Shown here: piece by piece, positions 23,532-31,818 of the stretch | How positions within the stretch are numbered: the first letter of the stretch is position 1 | Layout: the number at the start of each line of letters is the position of its first letter | Assembly (NCBI GenBank): GCA_020062665.1 | Contig: JAGUVW010000040.1 | Location: 62,001-126,000 of the forward strand | Direction: 5' to 3' | From: Pseudomonadales bacterium | GTDB taxonomy: Bacteria; Pseudomonadota; Gammaproteobacteria; Pseudomonadales; Ketobacteraceae | DNA length: 64,000 bases | The notes under the pieces: model-generated | Databases searched by the model: none | Seen by the model: the letters and a program-made list of their open reading frames with translations, nothing else | Told to the model about the DNA's origin: nothing | Program-made: the position numbers and the translations under genes

Positions 23532-25151
23532 ATGAACTGGTTCAACCGAATTTCAATCAAATTCAAGTTGATGTTGATCCCCCTGGTGGGTGTGCTTGGG
23601 TTTGCCACCAATCTCATTTACAACTTTTCCGTTAATACCGAGACCCGGCACAAGCTGGAAAGCGTCCGTGACCTGTATTACCCGATTCTGGAACGCTCCA
23701 ACAACGTCATCGTGTTGCTGGATCGCACGGTTGAAGTGCTCAATTCCGCCGTCAGTGCAGGCGAGCGGGACATGATCAAGGGCGCTGATGAGAATGCCGA
23801 ACGCATGCGGGCCCTGTTCCGGGAAATCCGCGGCCTGGAGCCGGAACGCAAACAGCTGGTGGATGAACTCGGTAGCAGTTTCGAAAACTACTACACTCTG
23901 GCGCGGGAAATTTCCGAAGGCATGATTACCGGCAGTGCCGACTTCGCCCAGCTCAATGCCAAGGTTGAAGTGATGGGCTCCAAGCTCAACCGGCTCAAGG
24001 GTGACCTGACCGATTTCCGCGATCAGAGCCATGAGCTGTTCACCAACAATATTTCCAATTCCATCTCCGATGCCAATACCGCCTTGAATGTAGGTGCCGG
24101 CATCGCCGTGTTGATTACCGTGGTGCTGATAGTGGTGGCGCTCTATGTGACCATGCAGGTGACCAGCAACATTGGGCGCGTCGTGTCGTCGCTGCAGGAA
24201 ATCGCCAGCGGCGAGGGCGATCTCACAAAACGCATTCGCCAGGATTCACAGGACGAAATCGGCACCCTGGTTTACTGGTTCAACTCCTTCATCGAGCGTT
24301 TGCAGGGCATTATCAAGGAAGTGGTACAGAGTATCGATCCGCTGACCTCCGTCAGCCGTGAGCTGGGTGAACTGGCGCACCAGAGTGAGCATGCCTCCAC
24401 AGAGCAGCTGGAAGCCACTGTCAGCGTCAATCGTTCCATGAAGGAAATGTTTGAAAGCCTGAATGAGAACGCATCGAATACTTCAAACGCTGCCGTCGCG
24501 GCATCGGATGCCAACGATCAGGCGAAGAAAGGTCACGGCATCGTGGGCGAGGCCATTCGCACCATCAACGATCTGGCGCGCGAAGTGGCGAAAGCCGGCG
24601 AAACCATTCACCAGCTGGAAGCCGATACTGAAAACGTCGGCCAGATTCTTGATGTCATTCAGGGCATCGCATCACAGACCAACCTGCTGGCATTGAACGC
24701 AGCGATCGAAGCAGCCCGCGCTGGCGAGCATGGTCGCGGTTTTGCGGTGGTGGCGGACGAAGTGCGGACGCTGGCGTCGCGCACCCAGGAATCCACCGAG
24801 GAAATTCATCGCGTGATCGAGCAGCTGCAGCGTACTGCCCGCGCCATTTCCGACGTCATGGCCAACGGTCAGCGCAAGGCGGAAGAGAGCGTCAACAAGG
24901 CGGGCGATACCGGTTCTTCACTGCAGGCGATCACCACGCGGGTAGAAGAAATCAACGTGATGAATACGCAGATTGCGTCTGCCACCGAAGAACAGCAGCA
25001 GACCTCTCACTTCATCCAGCAGGCGATTGACGAAATCAGTTCTTCGGCCCAGCGCGCGGCGGAAGGGTCGGCCCAGGTGGCCAACTCCACCGAACAGCTG
25101 CAGCGGGTGGCGCAGAAACTCGGTTCCGTCGTGCGTCAGTTCAGAGTGTAA
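23532..25151 (+). CDS. Methyl-accepting chemotaxis protein
   Basis: The 539-residue product has a first membrane span at residues ~12-32, a periplasmic helical sensor of ~150 residues, a second span near 180-205 ([19 protein letters not shown]), a HAMP domain, and a long signalling domain. The signalling hairpin is seen as [20 protein letters not shown] around residue 400, the CheA/CheW contact region. The ligand is unknown; the sensor resembles the four-helix-bundle type. No CheB/CheR-binding pentapeptide is present at the C-terminus (ends VVRQFRV). Confidence 0.93.
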   Translation: MNWFNRISIKFKLMLIPLVGVLGFATNLIYNFSVNTETRHKLESVRDLYYPILERSNNVIVLLDRTVEVLNSAVSAGERDMIKGADENAERMRALFREIRGLEPERKQLVDELGSSFENYYTLAREISEGMITGSADFAQLNAKVEVMGSKLNRLKGDLTDFRDQSHELFTNNISNSISDANTALNVGAGIAVLITVVLIVVALYVTMQVTSNIGRVVSSLQEIASGEGDLTKRIRQDSQDEIGTLVYWFNSFIERLQGIIKEVVQSIDPLTSVSRELGELAHQSEHASTEQLEATVSVNRSMKEMFESLNENASNTSNAAVAASDANDQAKKGHGIVGEAIRTINDLAREVAKAGETIHQLEADTENVGQILDVIQGIASQTNLLALNAAIEAARAGEHGRGFAVVADEVRTLASRTQESTEEIHRVIEQLQRTARAISDVMANGQRKAEESVNKAGDTGSSLQAITTRVEEINVMNTQIASATEEQQQTSHFIQQAIDEISSSAQRAAEGSAQVANSTEQLQRVAQKLGSVVRQFRV

Positions 25152-25168
25152 ATCCCGGCGGGGCGCGG

Positions 25169-26185
25169 TCAGAAACGGCTGCGATCCCGTGCCTGCCACA
25201 GCGCGTTGGCCATGGTCTGCGCGCTTTCCTGCGAATCTGCTTCACCCAGTAACTTCAGTGCAATGGCCAGCGTGCCGGTGACAGCCGCCTCGCCATATTC
25301 GTGCTGTGCTTGACCGCGCCACACCGCGACAAACTGTTGCAGATCCAGCGATTCTTCCTTTACGTGGCGACGTTGGAACAGGGCGGGCCAGGTCTCGTCC
25401 ACCAGTTCGCCGTTGCGCACGGACTGCACCAGACACTCGATATCCGGATTGCGTTCGATCTCGCCGGCCTCGCCCTTGATGACGTCCACCCGCGGGTATC
25501 CGAGCGCTTGCGCTGCCACCTGATGCACTGGCCGATAACCGGGATGGAAAATGCCTTGAATCACGCAGGGCGCATTCGCCGGATTGATCAGCCGCGACAG
25601 CGTGTGCACCGGTGAGCGCAACCCCATGATGTTGCGCAGCTCGATGATCTGGTGCAGACGCGGACACAGCTTGCGCAGCGGGAAATAGGCGAAATTCTGC
25701 TGATCCAGTTGCGCGCGACAGCTGTCCCAGTCCTGCGCCACGGGAATGCCCAGATCCTGCAGCACATCCTCGGTATAAATGCGGTCGATGGTGTGGCCGC
25801 TGGCACCGTGCACCAACACGCGATGACCTTTTTCCGCCAGCAGAAAAATGCTGAACAGGTACCAGGGTAAGTGGCGGCGCTTGCCCGCGTAAGACGACCA
25901 GTCCAGATCCACCCTCAGATCCGTCGGCGCGTGCAATGATTCCCGCACAGCCTTGACGAAGCCCAGCAATTCCTCGGCGCTTTCTTCCTTTACCCGCATC
26001 AGCATCAGGAAGGCACCCAGCTGCACGTCGAGCACGTCGCCGTTCATGATCATGGTCATGGCCTGGTAGGCTTCGTCTTCGGTAAGTGCGCGGGAACCTT
26101 TCTTGCCTTTGCCAAGAATCCGCACAAATTGCGCAAAAGGATGTTCGTGAGCGGGAGGAATGCTGGTTTTCATCGGCGTGGTCAT
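25169..26185 (-). CDS. ybiB: YbiB/TrpD2-type DNA-binding glycosyltransferase-fold protein
   Basis: The 338-residue product has the anthranilate phosphoribosyltransferase fold (residues ~20-335) of the TrpD2/YbiB group. In E. coli this group binds nucleic acids, is LexA-linked, and lacks trpD activity. Seen: LTEDEAYQAMTMIMNGDV, VLVHGASGHT, ELRNIMGLRSPVHTLSRLIN, and GEAGEIERNPD. No other trp genes are nearby. It is the last gene of the tusDCBE-ybiB set, with 8 bases between it and tusE, and is convergent with the chemoreceptor gene. Confidence 0.88.
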   Translation of the reverse strand: MTTPMKTSIPPAHEHPFAQFVRILGKGKKGSRALTEDEAYQAMTMIMNGDVLDVQLGAFLMLMRVKEESAEELLGFVKAVRESLHAPTDLRVDLDWSSYAGKRRHLPWYLFSIFLLAEKGHRVLVHGASGHTIDRIYTEDVLQDLGIPVAQDWDSCRAQLDQQNFAYFPLRKLCPRLHQIIELRNIMGLRSPVHTLSRLINPANAPCVIQGIFHPGYRPVHQVAAQALGYPRVDVIKGEAGEIERNPDIECLVQSVRNGELVDETWPALFQRRHVKEESLDLQQFVAVWRGQAQHEYGEAAVTGTLAIALKLLGEADSQESAQTMANALWQARDRSRF

Positions 26186-26193
26186 GGCGATTC

Positions 26194-26529
26194 CTACAGG
26201 CAGTGAGTGGGGCGGGGCAGGCCGGCGATGCGGGCCGCGAGTTTGGCCGGGCTGCCGGGAAAAAGCTGCATCAGGTAAATGCTGTTACCCTTATTTTCCC
26301 CCAGCGCCTGCTTCACGGACTTTACCAGAACCCGCATCGGCGGACTGTGCTCGAAACGCTGATGAAAGTCCCGCAGCAGGTGGAGAATTTCCCAGTGCGC
26401 TGGCGTGAGCGTGATGCCGTCCCGCTGGGCCAGTGCCGCGGCAACCGTTTCATCCCAGTCTGCCAGATTCTGCAGGTAGCCTTCTTTGTCCAGCGGGATG
26501 ATCCGAGCACCCACGGTCAGCGTCGTCAT
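26194..26529 (-). CDS. tusE: Sulfur-relay protein TusE (DsrC family)
   Basis: The 111-residue product accepts sulfur from TusBCD and passes it to MnmA on tRNA. The DsrC fold is seen as LDKEGYLQNLADWDETVAAA and LTPAHWEILHLLRDFH. The conserved penultimate cysteine is present in PRPTHCL. The second cysteine of sulfite-reductase-type DsrC (ten residues upstream) is absent, so this is a TusE, not a dissimilatory DsrC. Confidence 0.95.
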   Translation of the reverse strand: MTTLTVGARIIPLDKEGYLQNLADWDETVAAALAQRDGITLTPAHWEILHLLRDFHQRFEHSPPMRVLVKSVKQALGENKGNSIYLMQLFPGSPAKLAARIAGLPRPTHCL

Positions 26530-26530
26530 G

Positions 26531-26821
26531 TCAGAACCAGGAAAGCGTCTTGGTGAAGCGGGCCGTCAGCGCGACAAAGCCATCGTAATCCACTGCATTC
26601 ACGGCCGGTGTGGTTGGCAGCGGCAAACCCCGCGCGAGCCGGTCGGGCTCCAGCACAAACAGCTGTTGTGTGGGCAGGCCGGTGAGAAAACGCTGCACGT
26701 TGCCGAGCGCCAGCGTGGCATCCTCGATCAGCAGAATGCCGTCGGCGGCGGTGGCAAGTTCGCAGCAGCGCTGGAATGCGTCGCTGTGAAAGGGTGAAGC
26801 ACTGATGATATGCAGAATCAT
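26531..26821 (-). CDS. tusB: Sulfur-relay subunit TusB
   Basis: The 96-residue product matches TusB/DsrH of the TusBCD heterohexamer (MILHIISASPFHSDAFQRCC at the N-terminus, ending TLSWF). The ATG at 26821 was chosen because it gives the family N-terminus; it follows the tusC stop by 2 bases. The gene order tusD-tusC-tusB-tusE is standard for pseudomonads. Confidence 0.9.
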   Translation of the reverse strand: MILHIISASPFHSDAFQRCCELATAADGILLIEDATLALGNVQRFLTGLPTQQLFVLEPDRLARGLPLPTTPAVNAVDYDGFVALTARFTKTLSWF

Positions 26822-26823
26822 GG

Positions 26824-27183
26824 TCAGAACGTCAGAAGGTGATCGAAGCGGGCGAAGGTGCGCTGAATGCCATCGCGATCCAGCAATTGCACGGGAATCA
26901 CCAGATCGTCGGTGGTCATCCCCCGCGTTTCCAGTGATGCCTGGCACACGAAGACTTCCTCGACACCGTACATTTCCAGCGCCTCGAACATGGGCGCCGT
27001 GCGTTTCAGCTGGGCCGCCTCCGGCTGCTGATTTTTGCGTAGCTGGAATACGCCATCATCCAGAAACAGCAGAGCCGTCGGTACGCCAAACGCAGCGGTA
27101 GCCAGCACGGCATCCACGCCTTCACGCGTGGCCAGGGTTGCGTGCGGAGCCTGACGGTGCAGATAAAGGATGGACTTCATCAT
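26824..27183 (-). CDS. tusC: Sulfur-relay subunit TusC
   Basis: The 119-residue product matches TusC/DsrF (ILYLHRQAPHATLATREGVD, FLDDGVFQLRKNQQP). Two adjacent ATG codons (27183 and 27180) could serve as the start. The first overlaps the tusD stop by one base, which fits coupled translation. Confidence 0.9.
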   Translation of the reverse strand: MMKSILYLHRQAPHATLATREGVDAVLATAAFGVPTALLFLDDGVFQLRKNQQPEAAQLKRTAPMFEALEMYGVEEVFVCQASLETRGMTTDDLVIPVQLLDRDGIQRTFARFDHLLTF

Positions 27184-27575
27184 CACGCTCCAAAGGTGAC
27201 CAGGCGATCGGATTCCAGTGCGGCATCCACCAGCTGTCCCAGGCCGGCCACAACAAAGCTCGGCGACAGATTGGCTGCGGGCAGCTGATAGCGCTCGGCT
27301 TCCGACACATTGACCATGCCACGACGCAGGCAGGCAGAAATGCACACCACCAACTCCACCCCGTGTTCTGCGTTCAGCCGAATCCATTCCTTATAGAGGT
27401 TGATTTCGTCCTGCGGCGGAACCCCCAACTGGCTGGCGGACAGCACGCCATCGCCCGAAAAGAACACCCGCTTCAACTGATGACCCTGACGCAGCACCGC
27501 GCGGCAGAACTGCAGGGCGGTTTGATTGGCCTGACGGGAGTAGGGCGGCGCAAGCACGTGAACGGAAAAAATCAT
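27183..27575 (-). CDS. tusD: Sulfur-relay subunit TusD
   Basis: The 130-residue product matches TusD/DsrE (MIFSVHVLAPPYSRQANQTA at the N-terminus). The persulfide-carrying cysteine region is VVCISACLRRGM (~residue 77). It is the first gene of the leftward tus-ybiB operon. The 145 bases to the right hold its promoter and the divergent promoter of the tRNA-Ser gene. Confidence 0.92.
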   Translation of the reverse strand: MIFSVHVLAPPYSRQANQTALQFCRAVLRQGHQLKRVFFSGDGVLSASQLGVPPQDEINLYKEWIRLNAEHGVELVVCISACLRRGMVNVSEAERYQLPAANLSPSFVVAGLGQLVDAALESDRLVTFGA

Positions 27576-27695
27576 GGCAGACCCCAGAGGAATGTCAGGC
27601 AATGATAGGGCGGCAGTGGTTTTAATCAAGGCCCCGGCGGGCTGGGGCAATCCGGTTCCAGTTGCTGAAAATAATTCTTCTCAGAATCAGGGGTT

Positions 27696-27704
27696 TGCTA
27701 TATC
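27696..27704 (+). promoter_or_regulatory. Extended -10 promoter of the disrupted host tRNA-Ser gene
   Basis: TGCTATATC forms an extended -10 (TGn plus TATATC), 17 bases before the first base of the tRNA. It is followed by a GC-rich discriminator (GCGCC) typical of stringently controlled stable-RNA promoters. After the insertion, this promoter points through the broken 5' half into the element's own tRNA-Ser gene. Confidence 0.5.
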
Positions 27705-27720
27705 ATTTGCGCCTTCCTAC

Positions 27721-27761
27721 GGTGGGCTGGCTGAGTGGTTTAAAGCAGCGGTCTTGAAAAC
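27721..27761 (+). pseudogene. 5' half of host tRNA-Ser(UGA), split by the integrated element
   Basis: These 41 bases are the acceptor 5' strand (GGTGGGC), D-arm, anticodon 5' stem (GCGGT) and anticodon loop (CTTGAAA, anticodon TGA) of a tRNA-Ser. After the core CTTGAAAAC the sequence no longer fits a tRNA. The matching 3' half lies at 36287-36344. The two parts together give a 90-base tRNA with perfect acceptor (GGTGGGC/GCCCACC) and anticodon (GCGGT/ACCGC) stems. Confidence 0.93.
27753..27761 (+). repeat. Left attachment core (attL), CTTGAAAAC
   Basis: The 9-base core is identical to 36287-36295 and lies in the anticodon loop and 3' stem of the tRNA. The flanking bases differ on both sides, so the identity block is only 9 bases. 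The same 9 bases also occur at the same place in the element-borne tRNA-Ser (27916-27924). Confidence 0.85.
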
Positions 27762-27846
27762 TTGCGCACACGCTTCTTGTCGAGGGTAGAATACGCAGTA
27801 AAAACAAGCACTTAGCGCAATTCGCTAGCAGGCACAGCCTGCGCCG

Positions 27847-27863
27847 TTTAGCGGATTGTTAGC
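27847..27863 (+). repeat. Left copy of a 17-base repeat (possible integrase arm site)
   Basis: TTTAGCGGATTGTTAGC matches 36149-36165 at 16 of 17 bases. One copy lies inside each end of the element, about 90-140 bases from the core. Paired repeats at this distance are typical of integrase arm-binding sites. A weaker relative (TTAGCGCAATTCGCTAGC) lies just to the left. Confidence 0.6.
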
Positions 27864-27883
27864 GCGAAAGGGTTTTTCAGTAC

Positions 27884-27973
27884 GGTGGGTTGGCCGAGCG
27901 GTTGAAGGCACTAGTCTTGAAAACTAGCAAGGGGGCAACCTCTTCCAGGGTTCGAATCCCTGACCCACCGCCA
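27884..27973 (+). tRNA. tRNA-Ser(UGA), complete, carried by the mobile element
   Basis: The 90-base gene has acceptor stem GGTGGGT/ACCCACC, anticodon stem CTAGT/ACTAG, loop CTTGAAA (anticodon TGA at 27918-27920), a long class II variable arm, T-loop TTCGAAT and encoded CCA. It differs from the split host gene in the acceptor, D, anticodon-stem and variable-arm bases, so it is not a recent duplicate. It lies inside the element, 122 bases past attL, and could be transcribed from the host tRNA promoter at 27696. Confidence 0.96.
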
Positions 27974-28311
27974 TCTTCTCAGGGTGAGTCATACCCCTGT
28001 CGATAGCCGAAGAAATACCGGCACGCCCGCAAATCGGGCTAATCACGCCTACAGGCCGGTTTCATCTGACTCAATACAAGCACGAAGGCACCGCGCCGAA
28101 CGTCGCCTGTGCGCCTTTCGGACGCTGGGCCGCTTAGCCTCCGACGTGGGCCGCTTGTCCATCAGTCCGTCACTACCCTACAGACCCGCGCTTTGAATCG
28201 CCTGTAGCGGCTGCAATCGACGCGCGCGATTGCGTCCAAAAAGTCGTTGCCGCTTCTCCCGAACCTGTCTTGCAATAGCCCTACCGCAATGCAACTGACA
28301 GGAGAACGACG
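27974..28311. other. Non-coding stretch between element tRNA and first ORF
   Basis: These 338 bases have no convincing gene on either strand. A short direct repeat is seen (TGGGCCGCTT at 28126 and 28147). The right end is the leader of the next gene, with ACAGGAG 8 bases before its ATG. Confidence 0.6.
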
Positions 28312-28737
28312 ATGGAAGCCAAGACCTACACGAACCGCAACAACGCCCGCCGCGCTGGTGTTGCCGCTGGGGTGCCCGCCGAACTGGTAGAGATTACTGT
28401 TCACAAGAACGGCGACGAGGTGCGCTTCGGCTGGAAGGCGATGGAAGCAGCGGCACCCGCTGCCGACGCTGCAACCGCTGACACTGTGGTCACCACAAGC
28501 AAGCCGAAGAAAGCAGCCGCGCCCAAGGTGGAGCGCATCGAGCAGAACGGGGTCAAGCGTCCCGGCCCGGGCAAGTGCTTGGAGGTGTGGGAGTACCTAG
28601 ACCAGCACGGCAACATGAAGCCGAAGGAGTTGCAGCCAGTCGCAGAGGCGAAGGGCTGGAACATCAACAACGTCCAGATCGAGCTGTACCAGTGGCACAA
28701 GTTCAACGGTATCAACGGGCGCACCAAGGCCCAGTGA
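28312..28737 (+). CDS. Mobile-element protein of unknown function with C-terminal helix-turn-helix-like region
   Basis: The 141-residue product has three parts: an N-terminal segment (1-45), a low-complexity Ala/Thr/Lys linker (46-75), and a C-terminal domain (78-138) with NGVKRPGPGKCLEVWEYLDQ and NNVQIELYQWHKFNGINGR. Proteins with this kind of C-terminus recur in phages and plasmids, but their function is not known to me. A good AGGAG site precedes the ATG. It is co-oriented with the tRNA and the next gene. Confidence 0.8.
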   Translation: MEAKTYTNRNNARRAGVAAGVPAELVEITVHKNGDEVRFGWKAMEAAAPAADAATADTVVTTSKPKKAAAPKVERIEQNGVKRPGPGKCLEVWEYLDQHGNMKPKELQPVAEAKGWNINNVQIELYQWHKFNGINGRTKAQ

Positions 28738-28808
28738 AACGGATGCGGCCGGCGACTGCGCCAACAGTCCCGACCGCGTGGCCGTCCCTTACAACACAAG
28801 GAACCGAC

Positions 28809-29222
28809 ATGGACATGATAACCACAGCAGCCCGCCGTCCGAAAGCGGGCGCACCATTGCGCAAGCTGCGGCCAGCGAGAATCAGGGTGCAGCACAGCGC
28901 CAACAAGGCCGACATATTCCACATCGTTGTTGGCCCTCTCGAATCCGAAGATAAGCCCGAAGCACACGCTGCCGCTTGGCGTGATGCTTGGTTTCATACG
29001 TGGTGCTGCGTGCCTGAACTGCTCAACACCCCCGGCACCTTCAACTTGATAGTTGAAACGGCGGCCATGTGGTTGCCCGAAGCGATAGCGCGTGACCCTG
29101 AGCTGGTGGGGCCACTGTACGAAGCGACACACCGACGCGAGGGGCTAACACTGGCTGAACTTGACGGGCGCGTGCTGCGCTACATCCACCGCAGCGAGGG
29201 CGCGCAAGCGACGACACGCTAG
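28809..29222 (+). CDS. Mobile-element hypothetical protein
   Basis: The 137-residue product is not recognised. The N-terminal 20 residues are basic, and the rest is a small acidic/aromatic domain (VQHSANKADIFHIVVGPLES, WRDAWFHTWCCVPELLNTPG). The ATG at 28809 follows AAGGA at a good distance and was chosen over longer readings that overlap the previous gene. A strong terminator follows, so this and the preceding gene form a two-gene rightward unit. Confidence 0.72.
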   Translation: MDMITTAARRPKAGAPLRKLRPARIRVQHSANKADIFHIVVGPLESEDKPEAHAAAWRDAWFHTWCCVPELLNTPGTFNLIVETAAMWLPEAIARDPELVGPLYEATHRREGLTLAELDGRVLRYIHRSEGAQATTR

Positions 29223-29255
29223 CAATCCGCTAGACGACCCGCCACCCGCCTGCCG

Positions 29256-29280
29256 AAAAGCCCGCCCAGCGGGCTTTTTT
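29256..29280 (+). terminator. Rho-independent terminator after the two rightward element genes
   Basis: AAAAGCCCGC (29256-29265) pairs with GCGGGCTTTT (29269-29278) across a 3-base loop and ends in six T residues. Confidence 0.92.
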
Positions 29281-29614
29281 GTTGGCTGTCGCAAAGCACG
29301 ACCGCCTAACTCCGTGTTTGTTGTTCGACCTTCGCGGGCATGCGCGCCGCTACAGGCTGCGCAACGGTGCCGCCAGTACCTAGCGGCGGCAGTGTGGTGA
29401 TCGTCGCCCCAGCCGCCCGCTACGCTCGCGCAGCCGCACAAACGACAACGGGTGCCAGCGGCACCCGTTGAAGGCCAGGTCGCACGGGTAGGAGCGCCCG
29501 TTCCTGACTGAGTCCGTTTGATTAACGTCCAACGGTTCCCGATGGGACGGCGCAGCTTCTCCGGGACTGCGCGCCACTGCACCGCTGACGACGAAAAGGG
29601 CGGTGCAGGGTTTT
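29281..29614. other. Non-coding stretch between convergent element operons, with a strong hairpin
   Basis: No credible gene is seen in these 334 bases. An 11-base perfect hairpin (29446-29456 with 29460-29470, loop AGC) is followed on the minus strand by a short T-rich stretch, so it may terminate the leftward operon. The left part contains the first copy of a two-block repeat (29315-29361) shared with 31819-31917. Confidence 0.6.
29315..29361 (+). repeat. First copy of a two-block intra-element repeat
   Basis: Block A TGTTTGTTGTTCG (29315-29327) and block B GCCGCTACAGGCTGCG (29346-29361) recur in the same order at 31819-31831 and 31902-31917; block B differs at one base. Both copies lie in non-coding DNA at the 3' side of operons. 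Confidence 0.65.
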
Positions 29615-29857
29615 TCAGATGCCGTCGTCGTCTTGCCTGCTCCTGCATCCTTGCCGGTTCGGTTGAGGCGTGCAGAGACGCAAGCGCAACACGTCCTCCG
29701 ACCAAAAGAGCTGACCACACCGCATGCACTTCCGCCAGCCGACATAGCGCACCACGCGCGGCGGCTTGTGGTCAGCATCAAGCACGGGTTCGCGCCGCGC
29801 TCCGTCGTCCTGCGGCCACATGCGCGGCTCTACGAAGCCTTGGAAATTCGGCTTCAT
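29615..29857 (-). CDS. Small zinc-ribbon-like element protein
   Basis: The 80-residue product has a CxxC pair in VGWRKCMRCGQLFWSEDV (C44, C47) and later cysteines C62 and C71 that could complete a zinc site. The pattern of an aromatic/Arg run, CxxCG, a short spacer and LRLC is common in small phage and prophage proteins of unknown role. Its ATG overlaps the stop of the upstream gene (ATGA). It is the last gene of the leftward element operon. Confidence 0.75.
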   Translation of the reverse strand: MKPNFQGFVEPRMWPQDDGARREPVLDADHKPPRVVRYVGWRKCMRCGQLFWSEDVLRLRLCTPQPNRQGCRSRQDDDGI

Positions 29858-30081
29858 CGCAGCAACCCCCAGCCAGCAGTCCCGGCGCGTGCGGTGCCGT
29901 CGTCGATCCAGTTCAACACGCAATGCCGCACCACAGGGCCATCGACCGGGCACATGCGACCGTCAGCAATGGCAGCGCCGAGCATGTCACTGACCCAACC
30001 TCGCATCTCGTCGGTCGCACCTTGCGAGCGCTCCAAGTGTTTGAGGCGGGCGAGCATGCCCTTGGCGCTGCTAATGCTCAT
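29854..30081 (-). CDS. Small element protein, unknown
   Basis: The 75-residue product (MSISSAKGMLARLKHLERSQ at the N-terminus, ending GWGLLR) is not recognised. The N-terminal helix is basic and the middle is acidic. Its stop overlaps the next ATG, and it lies 4 bases after the previous gene, as expected in a phage-like operon. Confidence 0.7.
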   Translation of the reverse strand: MSISSAKGMLARLKHLERSQGATDEMRGWVSDMLGAAIADGRMCPVDGPVVRHCVLNWIDDGTARAGTAGWGLLR

Positions 30082-30085
30082 GTGG

Positions 30086-30268
30086 TTACTCCCGTGCCTC
30101 GCGCAGCGCCTCGCCCAGCTTGAAAGCGCGGAGCAGGTTCAGCGCGTCGCTAGTCTCGCGGGCTGCATGAGCCTCAATGCGTCGCTGTTGAATCTGTTGC
30201 AGGTCGTCGGGCGTTACCGTGTGCTTGACGGGCGCGTTCTCGCGCGGGTCGGTGTGCAGGTTCTTCAT
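30086..30268 (-). CDS. Small element protein, unknown
   Basis: The 60-residue, highly charged helical protein (MKNLHTDPRENAPVKHTVTP at the N-terminus) starts at an ATG that overlaps the upstream stop. The longer in-frame reading is out of keeping with the overlapping gene. Function is unknown. Confidence 0.65.
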   Translation of the reverse strand: MKNLHTDPRENAPVKHTVTPDDLQQIQQRRIEAHAARETSDALNLLRAFKLGEALREARE

Positions 30269-30477
30269 TGCAGGGTTCCTTTCAATGGGCCGATTGCTTG
30301 CAACAGGCGCGCGGCCTGCCAGCGCACGGCAGGGTCGTCGCAATTCAGAATGGCGGCGTAGCAGGTCTCGACGATCAGCTTGAGATCGGCTTGCCCCTGC
30401 GGCGTGTCTATCGGGCGCTCGATCTTTGGCCGCGCCCAGCCGTGTTGCGGAATGCTGTCGGTGTCGTAGATGCTCAT
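30265..30477 (-). CDS. Small element protein, unknown
   Basis: The 70-residue product (MSIYDTDSIPQHGWARPKIE at the N-terminus) has a helical C-terminal half (VRWQAARLLQAIGPLKG). Its ATG overlaps the upstream stop and its stop overlaps the downstream ATG, which supports real translation. Function is unknown. Confidence 0.7.
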   Translation of the reverse strand: MSIYDTDSIPQHGWARPKIERPIDTPQGQADLKLIVETCYAAILNCDDPAVRWQAARLLQAIGPLKGTLQ

Positions 30478-30935
30478 TGGCTCTTTTCCTCCAGCGCGAT
30501 AAGGCGCGCTTCCAGTTCATCAACGGCGCGGATGCCCGCAACCGACTGGATGCAGTCGATCAGCAGCTTTCCGGTCTCCGGGTCAATCGATCCTTCCGCT
30601 ACCGATGCAAGTACCTGATTCGCCTGCTGGTGCAATGGCGCATCCGGGGTTAGTTCAAACGTCACCTTTTCAGCGCGGGCACGGAGCGGCGGGGACAGGC
30701 GTTGCAGCACCATGTTGGCGGCCTGCATGTCACCTTCGAGCGCAGCGCCCATGACCACACGGGCTACAGCGCTGCCGTCCTTCTCGAACTCCTCAGCGAT
30801 GACGTTCTTCTTGTTGCGTGAGCCAACGGGTCGCCCTTTCGGGTTCCCGGACTGGCCGGGTTGCCAGCCCTTGGGCGGCGTGTTTGGTTGCGGGGTGAAC
30901 CCCTGCAACCAGTCAGGCTGAACTATTTCAGTCAT
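30474..30935 (-). CDS. DUF5681-type protein of mobile elements
   Basis: The 153-residue product has the diagnostic KGWQPGQSGNPKGRPVGSRN (residues ~22-41), followed by a helical region and a C-terminal acidic coiled stretch. Proteins of this type are common in prophages and often lie near small terminase or replication genes, but no function is established. Here there is no large terminase nearby. It begins 36 bases after the previous gene. Confidence 0.8.
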   Translation of the reverse strand: MTEIVQPDWLQGFTPQPNTPPKGWQPGQSGNPKGRPVGSRNKKNVIAEEFEKDGSAVARVVMGAALEGDMQAANMVLQRLSPPLRARAEKVTFELTPDAPLHQQANQVLASVAEGSIDPETGKLLIDCIQSVAGIRAVDELEARLIALEEKSQ

Positions 30936-30971
30936 TTGATTGCTTCCTGTTGATTGCAGGTATCAGCAGCG

Positions 30972-31679
30972 TTACTCACCGAACTTGAGCGCTGCGAGTG
31001 CTTTGTCATTGCCTTGGCGAAGCTGATTCACCTTTGCCCACGGTGCGCCCATTGCCTTCTCAACCTGCTCAACCACCAGCGCACCAGCCTTCTCGATGTG
31101 GCTCTTTGCACCGCGAATCACCTTGAGGCGTGCCGATGCCTGCGGGTTCATCCGCTCGTGCCACATGCGGGTGTAGGTTTTCTGAAAGTCAGCGGTGAGG
31201 CCGGACAGGTATGGCGGAGCGCCGAGCACGCTGCTGCATGTGGTCATGTCTCCAGCGTCGATAGCTTCTTGAAGGAACTTGTGGCGTTCTTCGGTCGGCA
31301 TGTCCTTGACGAACTTGCGCACCTCGCCCGCGATACCCACAGAGGCGCGTGACTCAAGAGGCTGGCTCAGTTCTTCCTCGAACTTGGCAATCTGCTTGTC
31401 CATCGTGGCGACCAGTCCATCAAACTTTTTCAGCAGACGCTGTTGATGGCGGTTTGCTGTCTCGGATACGGCCAGCACTTGCTGCCCCTCCGTCCAGGCT
31501 TGGTTCTTCTTCGCCGCGTCGCGCCCGTCGTGAAGTTTCCCGATGGTCTGATAAGCATCGTCCAGCGCTTCGATGGCCGGGGCGATATAGGGCATTGTCG
31601 AATCATCAAAGCCGTCCAGCGCTTTCAGCGTCTCGGCGTGAAGTGTCGGTGTAACTCGTGAATCAATCTCGGTAGGCAT
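30972..31679 (-). CDS. Helical element protein, unknown
   Basis: The 235-residue product is largely helical, with a probable coiled coil at residues ~65-110 (QRLLKKFDGLVATMDKQIAK), then VLGAPPYLSGLTADFQ and a basic C-terminal helix bundle. The ATG at 31679 is supported by GGAG upstream; the longer reading adds an unlikely hydrophobic lead. The composition would suit a structural, scaffold or nucleoid-type role, but nothing identifies it. Confidence 0.75.
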   Translation of the reverse strand: MPTEIDSRVTPTLHAETLKALDGFDDSTMPYIAPAIEALDDAYQTIGKLHDGRDAAKKNQAWTEGQQVLAVSETANRHQQRLLKKFDGLVATMDKQIAKFEEELSQPLESRASVGIAGEVRKFVKDMPTEERHKFLQEAIDAGDMTTCSSVLGAPPYLSGLTADFQKTYTRMWHERMNPQASARLKVIRGAKSHIEKAGALVVEQVEKAMGAPWAKVNQLRQGNDKALAALKFGE

Positions 31680-31818
31680 GGTGAAAACTCCTTTGATAAA
31701 TTGCGGCTGGGCTGTGCATGTGCAAAACGGTAGGACTATCAAGCGAAGGTCCGCAAGCGAAAACAAAACAAAAACAACGGCTTACAGTTCTGAAATAAGC
31801 GCGGAACAACTAAGTTCA

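Noticed and set aside
27884-27973. Reading the intact tRNA-Ser as an ordinary attL with a duplicated 3' end at 36287
   Set aside because: The 3' part at 36287 does not match the intact tRNA outside the core and T-arm, while it pairs perfectly with the separate 5' half at 27721. The split-gene reading explains all the parts.
29145-29729. Leftward frames of 194 and 133 codons across 29145-29781
   Set aside because: They cross a strong terminator and a perfect hairpin and overlap better-supported genes; the products are Arg/Ala/Cys-rich without pattern.
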